Origin: Myxococcales bacterium
GTDB taxonomy: Bacteria; Myxococcota; Myxococcia; Myxococcales; Myxococcaceae
Reading direction: 5' to 3'
Assembly (NCBI GenBank): GCA_020846875.1
Contig: JADLDB010000151.1
Span: 30,552 to 94,551, forward strand
DNA: 64,000 nucleotides
Shown: in pieces, positions 58,515 through 64,000 of the stretch
How positions within the stretch are numbered: position 1 is the stretch's first letter
How the letters are laid out: every line of letters starts with the position of its first letter
Notes under the pieces: model-generated
Seen by the model: only the letters and a program-made list of their open reading frames with translations
Told to the model about the DNA's origin: nothing
The model's database searches: none
Program-made: the position numbers and the translations under genes

Positions 58515-59381
58515 GTGAGCAGCCGCGTACCTCCATCAGGCGTGCCCGCCGGCGGCGGCCCGTCCAAGGCCGAGCTGGAGGTGGAGCGCCCCGCGCCGCC
58601 GAAGGAAGCGAAGGCCAAAGGCGAGGCCGGCGCCGAGGCCCAGTCGCCCGAGGCGCAGCTCTGGGCCGGCCTGGACATGGATCGCTCCCTCGAGATCCCC
58701 ATGAAGGAGCTCGAGGCCCGCCTCGCCGAGACGGGCGCCTCCGAGAGCCTCGAGAAGGAGGAGGCGAAGGACTACCTGTCCGAGACGCACGAGGAAGGCG
58801 AGCGCAAGGACAAGCTGAACAAGCTCAAGAAGTGGGCTGCGCCGTCTGGCAAGCCGGGGCAGAACCAGAGAAAGCCGGATCCCAGAGCCGCCCTGATGCG
58901 CCGCCCGGGCACCGGACCCGCGCCCGGCAAGGACGGCTTCCAGGCACAGACGGCCCGGCAGGCCGCGCTGTCCTCCACCAGCTACAAGAACCTCACCCCG
59001 GTGGGCCAGGTGTCGGCCAACAAGCTGGCCGGAGAGCCCGCGCGCACCGAGAAGCCGCCCGACGCCTTCAAGCTGCTCAAGGAGGCCCGTGAGAAGGGCG
59101 AGCTGTTCACCGAGGACGCGCTGCGGGACGGCCACTGCGAGGATCAAGAGGATCCCGCGCTCGCCGAGGCGGTGGAGGAGTGCATTCGCAAGTGCTTTGG
59201 GCTGCGCGGCATCCTGCGGATCGGGCCCGGGAAGAATGACAAGCGCGAGCCGATCATCGTCGTCGCCATCACCCAGGGCTTCACCGACGCGTCGCTGACC
59301 AAGGTCCCCGGCGCGGTGAACGGGTTTTCCACCCTGGTCGCCATTCCCTTCGATCTGCTCCCGCTCAAGCGTGAACGCTGA
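58515..59381 (+). CDS. Hypothetical charged protein upstream of amgK-like gene
   Basis: This is a 288-residue protein. The first 180 residues are highly charged and disordered, rich in Lys, Glu, Ala and Pro (AELEVERPAPPKEAKAKGEA; KLNKLKKWAAPSG). The C-terminal 100 are folded-looking with Cys at residues around 205-230 (DGHCEDQED; ECIRKCFGLRG) and a strand-rich end (PIIVVAITQGFT; FSTLVAIPFDLL). No domain is recognised. GTG start at 58515. Its stop lies 6 bases before the kinase-like gene, so they form one operon. The role in cell-wall recycling is inferred from position only. Confidence 0.6.
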   Translation: MSSRVPPSGVPAGGGPSKAELEVERPAPPKEAKAKGEAGAEAQSPEAQLWAGLDMDRSLEIPMKELEARLAETGASESLEKEEAKDYLSETHEEGERKDKLNKLKKWAAPSGKPGQNQRKPDPRAALMRRPGTGPAPGKDGFQAQTARQAALSSTSYKNLTPVGQVSANKLAGEPARTEKPPDAFKLLKEAREKGELFTEDALRDGHCEDQEDPALAEAVEECIRKCFGLRGILRIGPGKNDKREPIIVVAITQGFTDASLTKVPGAVNGFSTLVAIPFDLLPLKRER

Positions 59382-59387
59382 CCCCTC

Positions 59388-60422
59388 ATGACCCTCGACA
59401 ATCGCCTCCGCCGCCAGGTGGAGCTGGCCACCGGCCGCAGCGCCTCCGACGCCCCTGTCAAGAAGCTGAAGGGCGACGCCTCCAACCGCTCCTACTACCG
59501 GGTGGGCGCGCCGCCCGACAGCCACGTCCTCATGGTGATGCCGCCCGACGCGGCGAAGAAGAGCGAAGAGGCCTCCAGCGGCGAGGCCCCGAAGGAGCTG
59601 CCCTTCGTCAACGTGCACCGCTACCTGGCCGGGCTCGCCGTCCGCGTGCCGGAAATCCTCCGCTACGACGAGCCGGAGGGAGTGATGGTGCTGGAGGATC
59701 TGTCCGATCACACCTTCGAGCAGGCGCAGGCCGCGGGCGATCGCGCCGGCTGGTACACGAAGGCGGTGCGGCTCCTGGCCAGGCTGCGCGCGCGCGCCGA
59801 GGCCAGGCCGGACTCGAGCTGCCTGGCCTTCACCCGCTCCTTCGACGAGGCGCTGTACGACTGGGAATTGCACCACTTCCGTGAGTGGGGCCTCGAGGCG
59901 TGGAGCGGGAAGAAGCCCACCGCCGAGGAGCGCGCACAGCTCGACGCGATCTTCCTGCGCATCGCGAAGCAGCTCGCCGCCGCCCCCAAGGGCTTCACCC
60001 ACCGTGACTACCAGAGCCGCAACCTGATGGTGACCCGGGGCGAGCTGGTGGTGATCGACTTCCAGGACGCGCTGCAGGGGCCCAGGCAGTACGACCTGGT
60101 GGCGCTGCTGCGCGACAGCTACGTGGAGCTGCCCCGCGACTTCGTGGACGCGATGCTGGACGAGTACATCGTCGCCTTCGAGCAACAGACGCGTGAGAAG
60201 ATCGCCGCCGGCCCCTTCAAGGCCTTCTTCGAGCTGCTCACCGTGCAGCGGAAGCTGAAGGACGCCGGCCGCTTCGAGTTCATCAACCGGGTGAAGGGCA
60301 ACCCGGGCTTCCTGGTCTCGATCCCCGCCAGCCTGCGCTACGTGAAGGCCGCGCTCGACGCGCAGCCTCAGCTCGCGGAGCTGCGGCGGATCGTCGCCAG
60401 GTACGTGCCGGAGCTGACGTGA
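59388..60422 (+). CDS. amgK: AmgK-like sugar kinase (aminoglycoside phosphotransferase fold)
   Basis: This is a 344-residue protein. Kinase landmarks: nucleotide-binding head KKLKGDASNRSYYRV, catalytic HRDYQSRNLM (Asp base) and metal-binding IDFQDALQGPRQYDL. This wording is that of AmgK, which phosphorylates N-acetylmuramic acid and N-acetylglucosamine at the anomeric position in the Pseudomonas-type recycling path. The next gene, one base after the stop, is a nucleotidyltransferase, as MurU follows AmgK in Pseudomonas. Family confidence is high; exact sugar is inferred. Confidence 0.85.
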   Translation: MTLDNRLRRQVELATGRSASDAPVKKLKGDASNRSYYRVGAPPDSHVLMVMPPDAAKKSEEASSGEAPKELPFVNVHRYLAGLAVRVPEILRYDEPEGVMVLEDLSDHTFEQAQAAGDRAGWYTKAVRLLARLRARAEARPDSSCLAFTRSFDEALYDWELHHFREWGLEAWSGKKPTAEERAQLDAIFLRIAKQLAAAPKGFTHRDYQSRNLMVTRGELVVIDFQDALQGPRQYDLVALLRDSYVELPRDFVDAMLDEYIVAFEQQTREKIAAGPFKAFFELLTVQRKLKDAGRFEFINRVKGNPGFLVSIPASLRYVKAALDAQPQLAELRRIVARYVPELT

Positions 60423-60423
60423 C

Positions 60424-61455
60424 ATGCGGGCGATGGTGCTCTGCGCCGGCCTCGGCACCCGGCTGAGGCCGATCACCCACGTCTTCCCCAAGCCCGCGGT
60501 GCCGCTCCTGGGCGCGCCGCTGCTCCGCTACGCGCTGGCCACGTTGAGGGCCGCGGGGATCCGCGAGGTGGGCATCAACACCCACCACCTGCTCGGGGTG
60601 ATGGAGGAGGTGGCGCGGGCCGAGTGCGGGCGCGCGGGCCTGGCCCTCACCGTGTCGCGCGAGGAGGGGGAGATCCAGGGGACCGGCGGAGGGATCCGCG
60701 GCCTCAACGACTTCCTGCGGGGCGGCGACTTTGCGGTGCTCAACGGCGACGTGCTGTTCGCGCTGGATCTGGCGCCGGTGCTGGAGGCGCACCGGAACAG
60801 CGGGGCCGCCGCCACCATGGTGCTGCTGCCCATGCCGGAAGGGGAGCGCTTCAACCCCGTGGAGGTCGACGCCGCGGGCGCGGTGCGGCGCATCGCCGGG
60901 CAGGGGCCGGGTGGACCGCGGCTCACCCCCTGGCACTTCTCGGGCGTGCACGTGCTGACGAGCGCCGTCTTCGGCTTCATGGCCGCCGCCGGGCCCGAGG
61001 ACATCAACCGCGACGTGTACGTGAAGATGATCGGCAGTGGCCTCACCGTGCGCGCGCACGTGCTGGAGGATCGCGCCGCCTACTGGTCGGATCTCGGCAC
61101 GCCGGCGCGCTACGCCGCAACCCACCAGCACCTGCTGTTCGGCCAGGCGCCCATGGAGCGCTTCGGCGCCGCCAACCCCTTCACCCTGCCTCGGGGGGCC
61201 GGCAACTATTGGGCGCACCCTTCGGCGCAGCTCCAGGACGTGAAGGTGTCGGGGCCGGCGTGGTTCGGCGAAGGCGTGGCGCTGGGTCGTGGCGTCCGCA
61301 TCGGCGCGGCGGTGTCGGTGGGGCCCTTCGCGCGCGTGGGGGACGGCGCGCAGCTCAACCGCGTGGCGGTGCTCGACGGCGCGCAGGTCCCGGGCGGCCG
61401 GCTCTTCGAAGACGCGATCGTCTTCGGGGACGGGCAGCTCGTCAGCTCTCGCTGA
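60424..61455 (+). CDS. Sugar-1-phosphate nucleotidyltransferase with left-handed helix tail (MurU-like)
   Basis: This is a 343-residue protein. The N-terminal 230 residues are a Rossmann nucleotidyltransferase: AMVLCAGLGTRLRPIT (nucleotide loop), FPKPAVPLLG and VLNGDVLFAL (metal Asp). MurU alone is about 225 residues. Here an extra 110 residues form a left-handed beta-helix (hexapeptide-like SAQLQDVKVSGPAWFGEGVALG), as in mannose-1-phosphate guanylyltransferases and GlmU. Next to AmgK, uridylyltransfer to N-acetylmuramate-1-phosphate is likely, but a hexose substrate is possible. The last 14 bases overlap the convergent PP2C gene. Confidence 0.85.
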   Translation: MRAMVLCAGLGTRLRPITHVFPKPAVPLLGAPLLRYALATLRAAGIREVGINTHHLLGVMEEVARAECGRAGLALTVSREEGEIQGTGGGIRGLNDFLRGGDFAVLNGDVLFALDLAPVLEAHRNSGAAATMVLLPMPEGERFNPVEVDAAGAVRRIAGQGPGGPRLTPWHFSGVHVLTSAVFGFMAAAGPEDINRDVYVKMIGSGLTVRAHVLEDRAAYWSDLGTPARYAATHQHLLFGQAPMERFGAANPFTLPRGAGNYWAHPSAQLQDVKVSGPAWFGEGVALGRGVRIGAAVSVGPFARVGDGAQLNRVAVLDGAQVPGGRLFEDAIVFGDGQLVSSR

Positions 61456-62209
61456 ACCGGGCCAGCACGCACGTCACGTTGTCGTTCCCGCCGTTGGCGT
61501 TGGCCGCGTCGATCAGCATCGCGGCTGCCTTCTGCAGATCCGGCTGCGTCTGGAGGATCTGCTGGATCTGTGGATCGGGCACCATGCCGGACAGCCCGTC
61601 GCTGCAGAGCAGGTAGATGTCCTGGGGCCGCGGCTCCACGCGGTTCACGTCCACCACCACCGTGTCCTTCATCCCCAGCGCGCGGACGATCACGTTCTTG
61701 TGGGGGAAGGCCTCGATCTCCTCCGGCGTGAGCTTCTTTGCCTTGAGGTAGTCGTTGAGCAGCGAGTGATCCTCGGTGATCTGCCGGAGCTGCCCGTCGC
61801 GGAAGAAGTACACCCGGCTGTCGCCCACGTGGCCCACCACCACCTGACTGTCGCTGGCGAAGTACACGGACACGATCGTCGTGCCCATCCCCTTGTACTT
61901 TTGATCCGCCGACGCCTTCTGGAAGATGCGGACGTTCGCCAGCTTGATCCCCGTGGCCAGGCGGTTCTCGTCGTAGTTCTTCGCCTTGTCCATCTTGTAC
62001 GGCCAGGTGATCTCGTGATCCTGGCTCGTCATGCGGAAGAACTCGGCCATCTCGTCGACGGCGATCTTGGAGGCGATCTCTCCCGAGCTGTGGCCGCCCA
62101 TGCCGTCGGCCACCACGAAGAGGCGCTCCTCCGGCAACAAGAGGAGGTTGTCCTCGTTGTGGTTGCGCTTCATCCCAACGTGGGTCTGACCGGACACTTC
62201 GATTCGCAT
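61442..62209 (-). CDS. PP2C-type Ser/Thr phosphatase (Stp1/Pph1-like)
   Basis: This is a 255-residue PPM-family enzyme. Metal and phosphate motifs are present: VGMKRNHNEDN (Arg and Asp), VVADGMGGHSSGE, VVGHVGDSRVYF, LLCSDGLSGMV and GGNDNVTCVL, so the metal ligands (Asp in VADG, Asp in CSDG, Asp in GNDN) are complete. It removes phosphate from Ser/Thr on targets of bacterial Hanks-type kinases. Length equals that I recall for Myxococcus Pph1 (254). The ATG at 62209 is preferred over an upstream 62227 ATG because it directly starts the fold. No kinase gene is adjacent. Confidence 0.92.
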   Translation of the reverse strand: MRIEVSGQTHVGMKRNHNEDNLLLLPEERLFVVADGMGGHSSGEIASKIAVDEMAEFFRMTSQDHEITWPYKMDKAKNYDENRLATGIKLANVRIFQKASADQKYKGMGTTIVSVYFASDSQVVVGHVGDSRVYFFRDGQLRQITEDHSLLNDYLKAKKLTPEEIEAFPHKNVIVRALGMKDTVVVDVNRVEPRPQDIYLLCSDGLSGMVPDPQIQQILQTQPDLQKAAAMLIDAANANGGNDNVTCVLARFSES

Positions 62210-62278
62210 GGGCGCCGAAAGGCTCACGGAGGTGCGGAAGTTAAGCAGCAGCGATGCAGGGCGTCTAGCGCCGTGTTT

Positions 62279-62680
62279 TCAGGACGGTTTCGGTGCACCG
62301 GCCGCCTCCACCGGCGCGAAGGACAAGCGGTCTCCGGGCTGCGTCTGGCTGGCTGCTGCCGTGCCCGCGGGCAGCTCCAGCACCGAGCGCGCCCCGAAGT
62401 ACACCCGGCTCACCCGCCAGGGGGGCAGGGCGTGGCAGATGTCCACCACCTGGAGCTGCTGGTCGAGGAACAGCGCGTCGATGGGGATGCGCATGAAGAA
62501 GGTGTGGATGCTGTTGCACGGCTCGATCTGCAGCCCGTGCCCCATCGGCAGCTCCGGCACGCCCATCAAGCCCTTGAAGCGAGACAAGAAGGAGTCGGCC
62601 CGCGCGGCCTGATCCGCCAACAGGGTGTTGCGCGTCTGGTTGATCACGCGGTAGCGCACGTCGGGTGCCTTCGGCCTCAC
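62279..62680 (-). CDS. DUF192 family protein
   Basis: This 133-residue protein has the family core clearly seen: FKGLMGVPELPMGHGLQIEPCNSIHTFFMRIPIDALFLD, followed by PPWRVSRVYFGARSVLELPAGTAA. DUF192 proteins are small, often secreted or lipid-linked, and of unknown function. The GTG at 62680 fits the conserved N-terminus best. It overlaps the divergent trmL start by 16 bases. There is no obvious signal peptide from this start; an in-frame start at 62734 would run far into trmL. Confidence 0.82.
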   Translation of the reverse strand: MRPKAPDVRYRVINQTRNTLLADQAARADSFLSRFKGLMGVPELPMGHGLQIEPCNSIHTFFMRIPIDALFLDQQLQVVDICHALPPWRVSRVYFGARSVLELPAGTAAASQTQPGDRLSFAPVEAAGAPKPS

Positions 62681-63147
62681 TGTCCACCCTGGAGCATCCG
62701 CTGACGCTGGTGCTCGTGTCACCACAGATCCCACCCAACACCGGCAACGTGGCCCGGCTGTGCGCCTGCACCGGGTGCAAGCTGGTGCTGGTCGAGCCCC
62801 TGGGCTTCTCGATCTCCGACAAGGAGCTCAAGCGCGCCGGCCTCGACTACTGGGACAAGGTGTTCCTCAAGCTCTACCCCTCCTGGGGCGCCTACCTGGC
62901 CGGGACGGAGGGGGCGCGGCGCTTCCTCTTCACCGCGCGCGAAGGCGCCGGGCTGTGGGAGGTGCGCTTTCAGTCGGGCGATCACCTCGTCTTCGGCGCG
63001 GAGACCACAGGCCTGTCGCAGGCTGTGCTGGGAGGTGGCACCGGCGCGCTCTGCACCATCCCCATGCTGGAGGAGCGGCGGTCCTTGAACCTGTCCACCG
63101 CGGTCGGGATCGCCGCGTACGAGGCGCTGCGGCAAGTTCAGGGGTAG
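62665..63147 (+). CDS. trmL: tRNA (cytidine(34)-2'-O)-methyltransferase TrmL
   Basis: This is a 160-residue SPOUT enzyme that methylates the wobble base of tRNA-Leu isoacceptors. The N-terminal LTLVLVSPQIPPNTGNVARLCACTG holds the trefoil-knot head, and FGAETTGL and IPMLEERRSLNLSTAVGIAAYEALR form the SAM-binding knot (loops one and three). The length is normal. Start: GTG at 62665 gives ten extra residues before the fold, and no ATG exists in the region. Other near-cognate starts a few codons on would remove the overlap with the divergent DUF192 gene. Confidence 0.92.
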   Translation: MPSASLSTLEHPLTLVLVSPQIPPNTGNVARLCACTGCKLVLVEPLGFSISDKELKRAGLDYWDKVFLKLYPSWGAYLAGTEGARRFLFTAREGAGLWEVRFQSGDHLVFGAETTGLSQAVLGGGTGALCTIPMLEERRSLNLSTAVGIAAYEALRQVQG

Positions 63148-63161
63148 ACTCGGCCCCCGCG

Positions 63162-64000
63162 ATGGGGAACCCGCAGATCGCCGAAGCCCTCTTCTCTGCC
63201 CACGCCGCGCGCGCCACCGGCTGGCTGACCTGCTCCTCGGGCGGCCGCGAGTCGCGTCTCGGCTTCCGCGACGGTCAGTTGGTGCAGGTCGACCTGCGCT
63301 TCGGCTTCCAGGCAGCGGCCCAGGCGCTGGTGCAGGCGGGCCGGATCGAGCTCTTTCAGTTGGACGCGCTGTGGGCGCGCGGCGAGGCGGGCGCGGTGGA
63401 GGCGGAGACGCTCGAGGAGCTGGGCGTCACCCTGCAGGACGCGGAGGCGGCGCGCGCGCTGGCCAGCGTGAAGCAGGTGCTGCAGTTGGCGGACTCGGCG
63501 CGCTTCGAGGCGGGGCAGGTGGACGGAGAAGGGCTGCTCTCCAGCGCGCGCGTGGTGCGGGCCGCGTGGGAGACGCTGCCGATCCCCAACGGCGAGGCGT
63601 CCTGGTTCCGGCTGCGTGCGCCCGACGCACTGGACGGCTGGGACGTGACCGCGGAAGAGCGCGAGTGGCTGCAGGACTCCTCGGAGCTGCGCTCGGCCGA
63701 GGGCGTGGTGCCGCAGTTGCGCGCGCTGCTCGAAGTGCTGGCGAAGGGCGGGGCGGTGGAGTGGATCCCCGCCGAGGAGATCCGCCGGCGCGAGGCGGAG
63801 GAGCAGGCGCGGTGCGAGGCGGAGGAGCAGGCGCGGCGCGAGGCGGAGGAGCAGGCGCGGCGCGAGGCGGAGGCACAGGCGCGGCGCGAGGCGGAGGCAC
63901 AGGCGCGGCGCGAGGCGGAGGAGCAGGCGCGGCGCGAGGCGGAGGCACAGGCGCGGCGCGAGGCGGAGGCACAGGCGCGGCGCGAGGCGGAGGAGCAGGC
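63162..64000 (+). CDS. Protein with DUF4388-like N-domain and tandem octad helix repeat (partial)
   Basis: At least 279 codons run off the right edge. It starts with ATG at 63162, 14 bases after trmL. Residues 1 to about 60 (ATGWLTCSSGGRESRLGFRDG) resemble the N-terminal part of DUF4388/PATAN-type signalling proteins; this is tentative. The middle, to about residue 205, is helical and Leu/Ala/Glu-rich. From about residue 210 a repeat of eight residues (EAEEQARR or EAEAQARR) begins and continues to the edge at least 8 times. The repeat predicts a long charged single helix or coiled coil. The end and full size cannot be seen. Confidence 0.65.
   Translation, partial: MGNPQIAEALFSAHAARATGWLTCSSGGRESRLGFRDGQLVQVDLRFGFQAAAQALVQAGRIELFQLDALWARGEAGAVEAETLEELGVTLQDAEAARALASVKQVLQLADSARFEAGQVDGEGLLSSARVVRAAWETLPIPNGEASWFRLRAPDALDGWDVTAEEREWLQDSSELRSAEGVVPQLRALLEVLAKGGAVEWIPAEEIRRREAEEQARCEAEEQARREAEEQARREAEAQARREAEAQARREAEEQARREAEAQARREAEAQARREAEEQ
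63804..64000 (+). repeat. Tandem 24-base coding repeat (octad)
   Basis: Units of 24 bases encode E-A-E-(E/A)-Q-A-R-R in frame. The third-residue pattern reads EEQ, EEQ, EEQ, EAQ, EAQ, EEQ, EAQ, EAQ, EEQ, so the last six units form a second-order repeat of three units (72 bases). The second unit has Cys in place of the first Arg. The array continues past the window. Confidence 0.8.

Overview
The window comes from a very GC-rich myxobacterium, most likely suborder Cystobacterineae of the Myxococcota; the genus is not resolved. The best evidence is an adjacent pair matching CarD (HMGA-like AT-hook transcription factor) and CarG (zinc protein derived from the archaemetzincin fold), which are known from this group. 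A DUF2378 protein (a myxobacterial paralogous family), a PP2C phosphatase of Pph1 size and many Cys-rich or Gly-rich lipoproteins agree. I saw no rRNA, tRNA, CRISPR array, IS element or phage gene. The region reads as chromosomal core with lineage-specific envelope genes.

Layout. 1-15 kb: methionine aminopeptidase, a lipase-like hydrolase, an aldo/keto reductase, two lipoproteins, then a minus-strand set carD, carG, a secreted/membrane protein and a GT-C glycosyltransferase, joined mostly by 4-base GTGA overlaps. Next come a tiny secreted protein, frataxin (cyaY), a SixA-like phosphatase, a lipoprotein coupled to an AidB-type acyl-CoA dehydrogenase, and small secreted or Gly-rich proteins. 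15-28.4 kb: one 13.3-kb minus-strand operon made of a giant cysteine-paired secreted protein, a bacterial alpha-2-macroglobulin and penicillin-binding protein 1C, all overlapping by 4 bases. 28.7-34.8 kb: two envelope proteins, then a TRAP transporter operon (TatT-type TPR lipoprotein, DctP, DctQ, DctM). 34.8-40.9 kb: a Cus-type heavy-metal RND efflux operon on the minus strand.

41-64 kb: a GNAT protein; an unannotated structured stretch ending in a textbook intrinsic terminator (41589-41721), which I propose is a small RNA or a leader attenuator; a LysM protein; a Cys-cluster protein; two rRNA methyltransferases; an MBL hydrolase; an S46 dipeptidyl-peptidase; cystathionine gamma-synthase/lyase and, 6 kb on, cystathionine beta-synthase (reverse transsulfuration); a Gly/Ala-rich secreted protein coupled to DUF2378; an acyl-CoA synthetase; an AmgK/MurU-like pair for cell-wall sugar recycling; a PP2C phosphatase; DUF192; TrmL; and a cut-off protein with a tandem octad repeat.

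How the genes work together. Much of the window serves the envelope: PBP1C with its macroglobulin guard, peptidoglycan sugar recycling, lipoproteins, TRAP uptake and metal efflux. The strongest candidates for something undescribed are the giant third partner of the macroglobulin/PBP1C operon and the structured transcript candidate at 41.6 kb. Many neighbouring genes on one strand overlap as ATGA or GTGA, and I used this to set most starts.
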